This document shows, piece after piece, positions 31,338-40,562 of a stretch of DNA of 64,000 nucleotides. Both the position numbers and the translations under genes were made by a program. This stretch comes from JAAFHZ01 sp964247085 (GTDB lineage: Bacteria; Cyanobacteriota; Cyanobacteriia; Cyanobacteriales; Chamaesiphonaceae). Below the pieces are notes generated by a model, which did no database searches, was not told the DNA's origin, and was given only the letters and a program-made list of their open reading frames with translations. Every line of letters starts with the position of its first letter. Position 1 is the first letter of the stretch. The stretch is from assembly GCA_964247085.1 (NCBI GenBank), contig CAXTSX010000009.1, positions 1-64,000 of the forward strand. Direction: 5' to 3'.

Positions 31338-31366
31338 TTGACAGGACAAGACAGAGATTTTATGAT
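31338..31366 (+). promoter_or_regulatory. sigma-70-type promoter of tRNA-Leu
   Basis: A TTGACA -35 box (31338-31343), a 17-base spacer and a TATGAT -10 box (31361-31366). Transcription would start near 31373, 20 bases before the tRNA. Confidence 0.8.
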
Positions 31367-31392
31367 GGGAGCCTTGGTTAAAGAAGCCATTT

Positions 31393-31476
31393 GCAGGACT
31401 GGCGGAATTGGTAGACGCGCTAGATTCAGGTTCTAGTGTTCGCAAGGACTTCCGAGTTCGAGTCTCGGGTTCTGCA
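31393..31476 (+). tRNA. tRNA-Leu (CAG)
   Basis: An 84-base tRNA with acceptor stem GCAGGAC/GTTCTGC, discriminator A and a class II long variable arm. The anticodon loop TTCAGGT on the stem CTAGA/TCTAG gives anticodon CAG, which reads CUG codons. No CCA is encoded. A strong promoter precedes it and a terminator follows. Confidence 0.95.
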
Positions 31477-31488
31477 CTTTAATAGACA

Positions 31489-31522
31489 AAGAGAGACGAG
31501 TCACACAACTCGTCTCTCTTTT
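31489..31522 (+). terminator. terminator after tRNA-Leu
   Basis: Perfect 13-base arms (AAGAGAGACGAGT and its complement) around a six-base loop are followed by TTTT. It lies 12 bases past the tRNA and also faces the end of the convergent wzc-like gene. Confidence 0.88.
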
Positions 31523-31538
31523 GCATTATTAGCAAAAA

Positions 31539-33758
31539 TTAGTTATTAATATTAGTTTTATTGTCATCCACTAACACCGCTGTAATCGTTGTCGGAATTT
31601 GGTCGTTACCATTGGTACTGTAGTAATAATCCTTGAACCGTTTGCCAGGATCGACCTTGACATCATTTAGCACCATGCCCAAAACATTTTGGCCAGACTG
31701 ACTCAAAATCTCATTACAGGCATCGATCGAATCCTTATCAGCTACTCCTGGGCGACAGACAAACACTAGACCATTAGATTGTTTGGATAGAATTGTAGCA
31801 TCTGCTGCTACTGTCAATGGTGGCGCATCAATAATTACCACATCAAAATCCCTAGACCATTCTGCTATTAATAGACCCATCTGTGACGAATCAATTAAAG
31901 CCACTGGGTTCGGTGGAATAATGCCAGCAGTCAACAGATACAGATTGGGATCTAGTTCAATTACCGCATCTTCAAAACTAATTTGACCAGTCAAAACGCT
32001 ACTCAGACCAACACTAGGATCTTGGCGCCAAATTCGGTGTTGGGAAGGTTTGCGCATGTCGGCATCCACCAACAAAACTCTTCTGCCCAATTCTGATGTC
32101 ACAATAGCCAGGTTAGCTGCGACCGTAGATTTGCCCTCGCGCGGTCGAGAACTCGACATCACTAATACTTTTACTTGGTTATCGGCATTGAGAAAACGCA
32201 AGTTGGCCTGCAATGAGCGAAAGGCTTCTTTTTCCATATCACTACCGGCATTTTTGTGAATCGACTTATGCAAGTTAGTCGATTGGCCAAACAGCAATTT
32301 GGTAGTAACAATTAGGTCTTTCTGCTCAAATCCAGGAATAATGCCCAAAACAGGAAATGCTGGTAGCAAATCACGAGCTTCTTGAGCCGTTTTAATCCGC
32401 CGATCGAAACTATCTAAAATAAGGGCAGTGATGGTGCCTAGAATTAGTCCTAAAAGCACCCCGACGCTAATGCTTTGTTCCAGCTTCGCCGAGATTTTCT
32501 CCTTCTCACCGGGTAGAGTTGCTGGTACCACGATCGATACATTACCGGTGTTTTGATTTTCGGCGATTTTAAATTCTTGCAGCCTAGCTAAGAGGGTCTT
32601 GTAAGTGGTTACCGACACCTCTACTCCTCTGCCCAAATCCCGCATCTGTTGTTCTAGTTGCGGGAGCTTTTGAATTCTTTGACTATAGCCAGCAGCTACA
32701 GACTTTAAGGATTCTAGTTTTTTCTCTAAACTACTTTTCTCTGCAACTGCTTTGGCATAATCAGCAATCATCGACTCTTGAATCCCTTTAGATTGCAAAT
32801 CTACAATTTGACTTTGATTGCGGCCACCAATCAAAGTTCCTTTAATACGCTTTTGCAAATCAGCTTTCAGAGCCTGTTCTTTGGCTTGCAGATCCAGGAC
32901 GTTGGGGCTATTGTCAGTGAAGCGGGCGCGCTCTTCTACCAATTTTTTTTGGACTGCCTGCAAAGAAACTAACGAATCTCTCACCCCAGGTGTTTCACTA
33001 ACTAGGCCAATCCGGGTATTTGTTTGAACATCACCGCCTAAAACTTCTTTCATTCTATCCACCCGGGCAGTTTCAGCAGACAGCTCACCGCTAGTAGTAG
33101 TAATTTCTCTACTCAGTTCTGTAAATATTTCTACTGATTTCGTTGCTTCAGCGGTCAGGTCTACTACGCCTTCTTTTTCTCTAAATAACCTGAGGCTATT
33201 CTCAGCTTTTCTTACTTTTGCTTCTACTTCTGGCAGCTGTTGTTCCACAAAAGACCGGGCAGCTCTGGTATCCGATCGTTGGGCATTTAAATCTCTTTGT
33301 ACATACAGTGATATAACCTTATTGACGACCTGCTGGTTGATTTCTCGGTTAGGGCCTTGATAAGAGACTTCTAAAATCTCAGTTCCTTTGAGGTTAGTTA
33401 CCTTAAAATTAGTAGCAAATTTCTCCGTCGTCAGGGGTTCACCTTTCTGATCTTTGAGTTGGAGAGAATTAATTGTATCTTGCATAATGGGCAAGGACTT
33501 AACAACCTCGGCCTGCGTACTCATCGGATTATTCAGAGGGCTATCACCACCTCCACCCAAATTCTCTAGCTTAGACAATCCTTCCAATAGACCAGACGAT
33601 TTAGTAGATTTCTTGATTTGCACCTGTGCCTTAGATTGATAATTCGGCGGTTGCCGAATAGCATATATAGTCACGAGTAAAGTGGTAAGAGCTAGCACTA
33701 GTGATGCTGGTAACCAGCGTCTGCGCAAGAGCAAGCTATATCGTAGGATTTCTTCCAT
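31539..33758 (-). CDS. polysaccharide-biosynthesis tyrosine autokinase (Wzc-like)
   Basis: A 739-residue inner-membrane protein for export and length control of exo- or capsular polysaccharide. The N-terminal Wzz/chain-length domain is held by two membrane helices (about 17-34 and near 435). Between them is a long coiled coil, with the GNVR-like segment near VVPATLPGE before the second helix. The C-terminal BY-kinase has Walker A (PREGKSTVAANLA, about 540), Walker A' (LLVDADMRKP) and Walker B (VVIIDAPP, about 640), and a short tyrosine cluster DYYYS near residue 710. The cluster is smaller than in E. coli Wzc. No glycosyltransferase cluster is adjacent. Confidence 0.93.
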   Translation of the reverse strand: MEEILRYSLLLRRRWLPASLVLALTTLLVTIYAIRQPPNYQSKAQVQIKKSTKSSGLLEGLSKLENLGGGGDSPLNNPMSTQAEVVKSLPIMQDTINSLQLKDQKGEPLTTEKFATNFKVTNLKGTEILEVSYQGPNREINQQVVNKVISLYVQRDLNAQRSDTRAARSFVEQQLPEVEAKVRKAENSLRLFREKEGVVDLTAEATKSVEIFTELSREITTTSGELSAETARVDRMKEVLGGDVQTNTRIGLVSETPGVRDSLVSLQAVQKKLVEERARFTDNSPNVLDLQAKEQALKADLQKRIKGTLIGGRNQSQIVDLQSKGIQESMIADYAKAVAEKSSLEKKLESLKSVAAGYSQRIQKLPQLEQQMRDLGRGVEVSVTTYKTLLARLQEFKIAENQNTGNVSIVVPATLPGEKEKISAKLEQSISVGVLLGLILGTITALILDSFDRRIKTAQEARDLLPAFPVLGIIPGFEQKDLIVTTKLLFGQSTNLHKSIHKNAGSDMEKEAFRSLQANLRFLNADNQVKVLVMSSSRPREGKSTVAANLAIVTSELGRRVLLVDADMRKPSQHRIWRQDPSVGLSSVLTGQISFEDAVIELDPNLYLLTAGIIPPNPVALIDSSQMGLLIAEWSRDFDVVIIDAPPLTVAADATILSKQSNGLVFVCRPGVADKDSIDACNEILSQSGQNVLGMVLNDVKVDPGKRFKDYYYSTNGNDQIPTTITAVLVDDNKTNINN

Positions 33759-34072
33759 GGGTAGATCAGAATTGGGGGTCAGTTGAAAATCAATTTCAAT
33801 GAAGGTCTGCTGGAATCCTCTTTAAACGAATTCCATTAGATGTTCTCCATCCTTAATTATATCTAAAGACTTTGATCATTGGCATCCTTTATGTGGCTGA
33901 TCAACAAATTTAGTAGAAAATCCAGACTAAATCGTCACCTGCTATAGGATAGATGGAAGTTAACTGTGTTTTTTTGTTAATTTCTTGCAGAGAAAAAACT
34001 TTCAGACTGGATGATGATCGGAAGATATATTTGACTCAATTTTTCACACAATTATAAAAAGGCTTAAATTAA
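33759..34072. other. divergent intergenic region wzc-like / hemE
   Basis: These 314 A/T-rich bases hold no gene. They contain a TTGATCA (33872-33878) and TGATCAA (33898-33904) inverted pair separated by 19 bases, and a promoter-like pair near hemE listed separately. Confidence 0.55.
34031..34058 (+). promoter_or_regulatory. candidate hemE promoter
   Basis: TTGACT (34031-34036), a 16-base spacer and TATAAA (34053-34058). A start near 34065 would leave a leader of only about eight bases before the ATG at 34073. An AAGG at 34059-34062 would then be outside the mRNA, so the true start may be elsewhere. Confidence 0.45.
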
Positions 34073-35128
34073 ATGACTGGTGATAATCAAACTCCTTTAC
34101 TTTTACGGGCGGCTCGGGGCGAAACGGTCGAACGGACTCCGGTGTGGATGATGCGTCAAGCTGGCCGCTATATGAAAGTCTATCGGGACTTGCGAGAAAA
34201 ATATCCTTCATTTCGCGACAGGTCGGAAATTCCGGAAGTAGCGATCGAGGTTTCTTTACAGCCTTGGAAAGCATTTCAGCCAGATGGCGTGATTCTTTTT
34301 TCAGATATTGTCACCCCTCTGCCCGGTTTGGGGATCGAGATGGATATCGCCGAAGGTAAAGGACCGATTATTCACTCGCCCTTGCGCACAGCGGCTCAAA
34401 TCGATGCTCTACATCCCTTGGAGCCAGCCGAGACCATGCCCTTTATTCAGACAATTCTGAAATCCTTGCGGGAAGAAGTTGGTAATAAAGCTACTGTATT
34501 GGGTTTTGTGGGCGCGCCTTGGACTTTGGCGGCTTACGCGGTCGAAGGTAAAGGATCAAAGAATTACGAAATAATTAAAGGGATGGCCTTTACTGAGCCA
34601 GCTCTTTTGCACCAGTTGCTGTCTAAAATTGCCGATGCGATCGCTGTCTATGTCCGTTATCAAATTGACAGTGGTGCTCAAGTAGTGCAAATGTTCGATT
34701 CTTGGGCGGGTTATCTCAGTCCTCAGGATTATGCGATTTTTGCTCTGCCCTACCAACAACAAGTTTTTAGACAGGTGAAAGAAACCCATCCCGACACGCC
34801 ACTGATTTTGCTAGTGACTGGTAGTAGTGGCATCTTGGAAATGATGGGTCAATCCGGTTGTGACATGGTCAGCCTGGATTGGACGGTGGATATGGCGGTT
34901 GGTCGTCAACGCATTGGTGCGCATATTGGTGCTCAGGGCAATATGGACCCTTGTGCTCTCTACGGACCACAGAGTTTTATTCAGGAGCGGATCCTGGAGA
35001 CGATGCGCAAGGCCGGTAGCCACAAACATATTATGAATTTGGGTCATGGGGTGTTACCGACCACGCCCGAAGACAATGTGCGGTTCTTCTTTGAGACGGC
35101 CAAGAATGCCAAAGCTTTGATGGGCTAG
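34073..35128 (+). CDS. hemE: uroporphyrinogen decarboxylase
   Basis: A 351-residue enzyme that removes four carboxyl groups from uroporphyrinogen III to give coproporphyrinogen III, a shared step to haem, chlorophyll and bilins. The signature PVWMMRQAGRYMKVYRDLR (about 23-41) and the second signature around GFVGAPWTLAAYAVEG are present, with the catalytic Asp in LFSDIVTPLPGLG. Length is normal. It is followed by a strong hairpin and is probably monocistronic. Confidence 0.97.
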   Translation: MTGDNQTPLLLRAARGETVERTPVWMMRQAGRYMKVYRDLREKYPSFRDRSEIPEVAIEVSLQPWKAFQPDGVILFSDIVTPLPGLGIEMDIAEGKGPIIHSPLRTAAQIDALHPLEPAETMPFIQTILKSLREEVGNKATVLGFVGAPWTLAAYAVEGKGSKNYEIIKGMAFTEPALLHQLLSKIADAIAVYVRYQIDSGAQVVQMFDSWAGYLSPQDYAIFALPYQQQVFRQVKETHPDTPLILLVTGSSGILEMMGQSGCDMVSLDWTVDMAVGRQRIGAHIGAQGNMDPCALYGPQSFIQERILETMRKAGSHKHIMNLGHGVLPTTPEDNVRFFFETAKNAKALMG

Positions 35129-35146
35129 ATTCCGAGAAAGTCGAAA

Positions 35147-35184
35147 TTAAGGGCAGTGGGTAGAGCGCAACCCACTGCCCTTAA
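35147..35184 (+). terminator. stem-loop after hemE
   Basis: A perfect 15-base inverted repeat (TTAAGGGCAGTGGGT and its complement) encloses an eight-base loop 18 bases past the hemE stop. The following U tract is weak (TTAAAATG), though a T8 run comes 20 bases later. Confidence 0.75.
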
Positions 35185-35213
35185 AATGTTGGTACTGTCT
35201 TCTTTTTTTTGCT

Positions 35214-36164
35214 ATGCGTATTCTGGTCACTGGGGCGAGCGGTGGTGTTGGTCATTACATAAGTGAAACATTCATCAATAACACCGATCATGAGTTGTTT
35301 TTGCTGATGCGTAGTCCAGCCAAATTTCAGCTCGATCCCCAAGTCCGTGCCGGGGTAAACATTGTCACTGCCGATATGAAGCAGATTGGCGATCAGGCTG
35401 ATCTGTTGAAGACGATCGATGTGGCAATTTTGACGGCAGCTAGTTGGGGTGGCCCCGATGCCTTTGATGTGAATTATCAAAAAACCCATGAGTTGCTGAG
35501 TTTGCTTGATCTGCAGGTTTGTCAACAGGTTATTTATTTTTCGACGGCGAGTGTTTTAAATCGTCAGAATCAACTATTACCAGAAGCTGGCCAGATTGGT
35601 ACTGATTATATTAAGTCCAAGCATCAATGTCTTTCGACCTTAGGAGAGTTGGCGATCGCAGGTCGCATTACCACCGTATTTCCCACTTTGGTGTTGGGCG
35701 GTGATGATAATAAGCCCTATTCTTTTCTGTCTGCTGACTTACCAGATGTAACCAAATACGCCAGCTTGTTGCGCTGGATTAAGGCTGAGGGGAGTTTTCA
35801 TTTTATTCATGGTCAAGATATTGCCGCGATCGTGCGTTATTTGGTGGAGCATCCAGAGGTGTCCGAGCAGTACGATCGAAAGGTAGTAATGGGCAATCAG
35901 CGAGTGATGGTGGAACAGGGTATTCAAGAAATTTGCGCCTATTTGGGTAAACCGGTAATTTTCCAGATACCTTTATCGATCGCCTTAATTAATTTGGTGA
36001 TTAAGGTGTTTAAAATTCAAATGAGTGAGTGGGATTATTTCTGTTTACAAAACCGCCACGAAATTCATGATCCGATTGTTAGTCCGGCGACCTTCGGTCT
36101 GCCAGTTTACGCGGCCACTCTCAGCGAAGTACTGAGCACTAGGGGAATTAAGCAAGTAGCCTAG
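35214..36164 (+). CDS. NAD-dependent epimerase/dehydratase-like protein
   Basis: A 316-residue extended-SDR-like protein. It starts with the Rossmann motif MRILVTGASGGVGHYISE (G-x-x-G-x-x-G) and has TAASWGGPDAFDVNYQ and FSTASVLN segments usual for nucleotide-sugar epimerases. The active-site motif is Y-x-x-x-K in DYIKSKHQC. The C-terminal substrate domain is not typical of any well-known subgroup, so the substrate is unknown. Its end overlaps the 3' end of the convergent SNF2-family gene by four bases. Confidence 0.82.
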   Translation: MRILVTGASGGVGHYISETFINNTDHELFLLMRSPAKFQLDPQVRAGVNIVTADMKQIGDQADLLKTIDVAILTAASWGGPDAFDVNYQKTHELLSLLDLQVCQQVIYFSTASVLNRQNQLLPEAGQIGTDYIKSKHQCLSTLGELAIAGRITTVFPTLVLGGDDNKPYSFLSADLPDVTKYASLLRWIKAEGSFHFIHGQDIAAIVRYLVEHPEVSEQYDRKVVMGNQRVMVEQGIQEICAYLGKPVIFQIPLSIALINLVIKVFKIQMSEWDYFCLQNRHEIHDPIVSPATFGLPVYAATLSEVLSTRGIKQVA

Positions 36165-39100
36165 CCCTCCCGAATTAGCTGGAGCAGATCGTTGGTGGAA
36201 ATCTTGCCACTCATCTCCGTGCCTTCTAACAGGCTGTTCGCCAGATCCCGTTTGTGTTGATGCAAGTCCACAATCTTGTCTTCGATCGTCCCCTTGGCCA
36301 CCAACCGATAGATCGTGACTGGCCGTAGTTGACCAATGCGGTGCGCTCGATCGGACGCTTGATCTTCCACTGCCGGGTTCCACCAGGGATCTAAGTGAAT
36401 TACATAGTCGGCGGCGGTTAGGTTCAGACCGGTGCCGCCGGCCTTTAGACTAATTAAAAACACATCGCCTTCCCCCGCTTGGAAAGCATCCACCCGCTTT
36501 TTGCGATCCTTGGCTGGCGTACTGCCATCCAAGTATTGATAGGAAATCTGGCGCTCTTCCAAATACTTTTTCACAATCTGCAGGTGATCGACAAACTGGC
36601 TGAAGACCAGCGCCTTATGGCCGTTATCCAGCAACTCTTTCACGGTTTCGCCAAATAACTCTAGCTTGGAGCTAGCCAGATTTACCCCCGGTTTGACCAA
36701 TTGGGCATTGCAACAGGCGCGGCGCAGCCGCATCAATTCAGCCAATACCTGCAAGTGTTTTTGTCCGGCCTTGGCATCACTATTGGTGATTTTCTCGATC
36801 GCTTCCCGGCGCAAGGCTTCATAAAAGAGCTGCTCTTCTTTGCTGAGCTGGACGTGTAGTAGAATTTCGGTGCGGGAGGGCAATTCAGCTAATACCTGAG
36901 TTTTGGTACGACGCAGAATGAAAGGCTGAATTAGTTTTTTGAGTCTAGCTCGGGCTAGTTTATCTTGATTGCGTTCGATCGCATTAGCAAATTTTTGATT
37001 GAAATTATCCAAGGAACCCAACAAACCGGGATTAATGAACTGGAAAAGATTCCACAATTCGCCCAAATGATTCTCGATCGGTGTGCCGGTGGTCAGTAGT
37101 TTAAACTTGCCTTGCAAGCGCATGGCCGCTTGCGACCTTTTAGTTGCCCCATTTTTGATGGCTTGGGCTTCATCTAAAACAATCGTTTCCCACTCTACTT
37201 CGGCCAACATATCGCTGACATCTTCCTGTTGCAACAAGCCATAACTACAAATTAGTAGATCTAATGGTTGAAGTTTATCGAGTGTCTGTTGTCGATCGCT
37301 AATCCCCAGCTGGATCACATTTAAGGTGGGGGCAAACTTGTCTACTTCCCCTAACCAATTGGTGCAAACTGAAGTAGGAGCCAGAATCAGCGTAGGTCCA
37401 ACGACAGCCCGAGTCAAAATCAAGGCCAGCGCCTGTAAGGTCTTGCCCAGACCCATGTCATCGGCCAAGCAAGCGCCCACGCCCCAGTGGGCTAGCTGGG
37501 ATAGCCACCGAAAGCCATCTAGCTGATAGTCACGTAATTCTGCTTGCAGGGTAGAAGGCAACTTGGGTTGGAAAGTCTTCAGATCCTGTAATTTCTGAAC
37601 CTGGGCTTGCCAATGGTGATCAGCGGTGAGGTTGCCGATATCAGCAAATACATCTTCCATCGCTAAACCAGCTAGCGGATGGAATTTCAGCCCTTTGCCC
37701 TGGGGTTGGGAAAAGGCTCGCAGCTCATCGAGCTGTTTGCGGAAGCTGGCTGTCAAAGCCAGAAATTCGCCATCACCTAAGGGAATGAAACGGCTGTTCG
37801 ATCCGGCCAGTAAATCCATCAGTTGACGCATATCTAGCACTTGATTATCGTCTAGTTGCAGCTCGCCGCTGGCCTCAAACCAATCGCGCTGCCGTTCAAT
37901 TCGCATATTGAAAGACTGAGAGTCTGCCCGTTGCTTGATTTTGAGCTTCTCGCCCTCTGGCCATTCCACCACTACCTGTTCTTCTAAAGCTTGTAGGTCT
38001 AACAACAATTCCAAACAGGCTTCTGGGTCACCAATTAACCACTCACTATTTTCGGATTCCCATGATTCTAAGGTAGGGCAAGCATTGATTACCGACTGCG
38101 CTAACTCTTTTTCGGCAGTTAGCGATCGACTGGTCTGAAATTTCTGGCCATCAATATCAGCAATGACCATCACGCCCCCTTGGCCAGGCTGAAAGTAAGG
38201 ACCATGTTGGTCAAAAGGTCGTACCAGCACGGCTACTTTTAAGCCCCCAGCCCCAGCTGGCAATAAATGAATGTGGGGCTGCGGATTAGCATCCACTGTT
38301 TCGGCATTGCCCACGCCCCCACCAATGTCCGAATGCACTGTCACCAAGCTGGCAATGCTATCGATCGCGGCCAATACCCGATCCTTGGCTTCCTCGGGAA
38401 CGTTCAGTTGAGAACCGAGTAAATCTGCCACTTTCTGGTAATTAGCAGTTACCTCAATCACCTGAATTCTGGTAGGAGTTTCTTTGACCACTACTATTTT
38501 TTGACTTTTAGTGACACTAGGGGAGAGCTGCAAAGAGATGCCAGTTGACGTTTTTTGGACAAATAGAGCTGGTTCACCGCGCACAACTTCCACAGCAATG
38601 GTCGGGGAATCTGCCCAAAAGACCAAGGGATGACCGATCAGAGCAATAATTGATTCATCGCTAAAACTGTAGTCCCGATCGCCACCATAGTAACCACTCA
38701 CATAAGTAGTCTCAATACCAGCACAGATCATCGTATCTTGGGCTGTTAAATAATCAAAATCGGAGAGTTTGGTGAGGCGATGAATGGCGATCGGACGGCC
38801 TTTACTCCAATCTCCTTTAACATTAATTTTTTGCTCGCGTGGTTCAATAAAATAATTGTTGTTGCCATAAAAAGTCGTGAACCACACCAGTCTTTTGCCA
38901 GTGATAGGGATGCTGTTAGCATTCAGTGGGGGAGGTGCATTTAACTGGGTGAGAGCAGTGAGGCATAATTCCCAGGGTTCTTGATAGGGAATCAAGTTTA
39001 CAATCGGCGAGATTTCCAAGTCCTTTTGCAAGATGTCGGCAGCCGATCGATACTTATTGTTGAGCTGAGCCAGGATAGCAGATACTTCTAAAGCCATCCA

Positions 39101-40342
39101 TTGATAACCGCCCGCAATGGCTTGTTGATATAAGGGCGCGATCAGCTTAGGCAGATTTTTCTTGGCGACTTCGCGGTCTGTCCAGCCTAGGCACAGAGCA
39201 GCCACCAATATTTCGATGCTACTAACATACGAAAAGGGTGGGATTGCCATGTTTAAGATCGCCGTCTTTTGGGTCATATCACCCTGCTGAAGACCAATAA
39301 TACATTTCAGTCGTCCGTAGCTATTTTGTAACCAATGTCCTTTCTGTTTAGACATTTGGGTGGTGTAGTCTTTAGCCTGTTGCAATGATGCAGCGGAGCC
39401 TTCATGCAGGAGCGCAAAAATGAAAAATAAGCCTTCTAGGGTATCAAAATAGCCATTGCGCTTGCCAGACTGTTTCCGCAGTCCAGCTAAAGCCTGGGCA
39501 AAGTAGTCGATCGATAGGACATAATCCCCAGCTAAGAATTTTGCCCAGCCCCAGTAGGTGAGGGTATCGAGATTTTTATCGAACCTTTCGAGGCAGTCGA
39601 TCGCATCCGCTAAGCGCCCGCGCATGAGTAACTGACTAATCAATAACCGTGATCTGAAATCGTTGGATTTACTAGTTAGGGCGTATTGCTGCAACCAATT
39701 AAAGACCTCTGTGGTAGGAGATAATTGAAATATGGCCTCCGAGAAAATGCTGTTTAGAACTAAGTCGGCTAACTCTTGATCGAAGGTTTGAAATAGTTCT
39801 AGATTAAACGGATTATTGCAAATAGAGTTGAGAATTCTAGGAAAAGAAAATTCTTGATCATAGTTGAATTGATTGTAGTCATCTAGTTGGCGAGCTACAA
39901 AAGCAATATCACTGCGGTAAATCCCGATCCGCAGCTCTCTGACCAGCTCGTTGCGGCTGGCGAATCGTCTAGTGCCACTATAGCTAGTCTTGATCGGAAT
40001 ATTTTTGCTGATAACAGTAACAAACCTGGGGAATTCTTGGCGTTGCACCGTATCCCAAGTAGCTACTTCCGAAATTAAAGGATGACAGCCCAGCTCGAAC
40101 CGCCGATCTTCTAACAGCAAACCCTCCTGTAGTAGTCGATCAAGATGTGGTTTCAGCTTACCAGCTGTCAATGATTGCTCTTTGGATAAGACCTGATTCA
40201 GACAAGTTAGGATATTCGTCCGATTGATGGGGGCGTAAACTACCGAAAACAGCCGTACCATTTTTTGCTCGATCGATGGTAGCTCTTGGTAAGCATCAAT
40301 CAGCTGGGCACGGGAACGGCTGCCAACGGTCGAATCTTTCAT
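36161..40342 (-). CDS. SNF2/RapA-family ATPase, long N-terminal region
   Basis: A 1393-residue DNA translocase. The C-terminal part holds the SF2 ATPase: LRDYQLDGFRWLSQLAHWGVG, Walker A in DDMGLGKTLQALAL (about residue 960), DEAQ in LDEAQAIKNG (about 1055) and the helicase C domain with LVFSQFVDHLQIVKKYLEE, KAGGTGLNLTAADYVIHLDPWWNP and a HRIGQ motif. About 900 residues precede it: the first 500 look helical and repeat-like, and the rest is beta-rich with no known signature. Such proteins are common in cyanobacteria and may remodel nucleoprotein complexes or aid transcription, but none is well characterised. It is a single gene. Confidence 0.92.
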   Translation of the reverse strand: MKDSTVGSRSRAQLIDAYQELPSIEQKMVRLFSVVYAPINRTNILTCLNQVLSKEQSLTAGKLKPHLDRLLQEGLLLEDRRFELGCHPLISEVATWDTVQRQEFPRFVTVISKNIPIKTSYSGTRRFASRNELVRELRIGIYRSDIAFVARQLDDYNQFNYDQEFSFPRILNSICNNPFNLELFQTFDQELADLVLNSIFSEAIFQLSPTTEVFNWLQQYALTSKSNDFRSRLLISQLLMRGRLADAIDCLERFDKNLDTLTYWGWAKFLAGDYVLSIDYFAQALAGLRKQSGKRNGYFDTLEGLFFIFALLHEGSAASLQQAKDYTTQMSKQKGHWLQNSYGRLKCIIGLQQGDMTQKTAILNMAIPPFSYVSSIEILVAALCLGWTDREVAKKNLPKLIAPLYQQAIAGGYQWMALEVSAILAQLNNKYRSAADILQKDLEISPIVNLIPYQEPWELCLTALTQLNAPPPLNANSIPITGKRLVWFTTFYGNNNYFIEPREQKINVKGDWSKGRPIAIHRLTKLSDFDYLTAQDTMICAGIETTYVSGYYGGDRDYSFSDESIIALIGHPLVFWADSPTIAVEVVRGEPALFVQKTSTGISLQLSPSVTKSQKIVVVKETPTRIQVIEVTANYQKVADLLGSQLNVPEEAKDRVLAAIDSIASLVTVHSDIGGGVGNAETVDANPQPHIHLLPAGAGGLKVAVLVRPFDQHGPYFQPGQGGVMVIADIDGQKFQTSRSLTAEKELAQSVINACPTLESWESENSEWLIGDPEACLELLLDLQALEEQVVVEWPEGEKLKIKQRADSQSFNMRIERQRDWFEASGELQLDDNQVLDMRQLMDLLAGSNSRFIPLGDGEFLALTASFRKQLDELRAFSQPQGKGLKFHPLAGLAMEDVFADIGNLTADHHWQAQVQKLQDLKTFQPKLPSTLQAELRDYQLDGFRWLSQLAHWGVGACLADDMGLGKTLQALALILTRAVVGPTLILAPTSVCTNWLGEVDKFAPTLNVIQLGISDRQQTLDKLQPLDLLICSYGLLQQEDVSDMLAEVEWETIVLDEAQAIKNGATKRSQAAMRLQGKFKLLTTGTPIENHLGELWNLFQFINPGLLGSLDNFNQKFANAIERNQDKLARARLKKLIQPFILRRTKTQVLAELPSRTEILLHVQLSKEEQLFYEALRREAIEKITNSDAKAGQKHLQVLAELMRLRRACCNAQLVKPGVNLASSKLELFGETVKELLDNGHKALVFSQFVDHLQIVKKYLEERQISYQYLDGSTPAKDRKKRVDAFQAGEGDVFLISLKAGGTGLNLTAADYVIHLDPWWNPAVEDQASDRAHRIGQLRPVTIYRLVAKGTIEDKIVDLHQHKRDLANSLLEGTEMSGKISTNDLLQLIREG

Positions 40343-40434
40343 AAATATTTCTGGGAGGGTGATCTAAACATTCTAATCGATCAAACCACTGCTGTTAAAC
40401 CAGATCGAAGTTGTCAGATATCTAGAAAAAGGTA

Positions 40435-40508
<74 letters not shown>

Positions 40509-40562
40509 AATTTCGTTTTATTATAGCAAGGCCACCGAAATTCTCCCAGCAAGAGTAATGAC

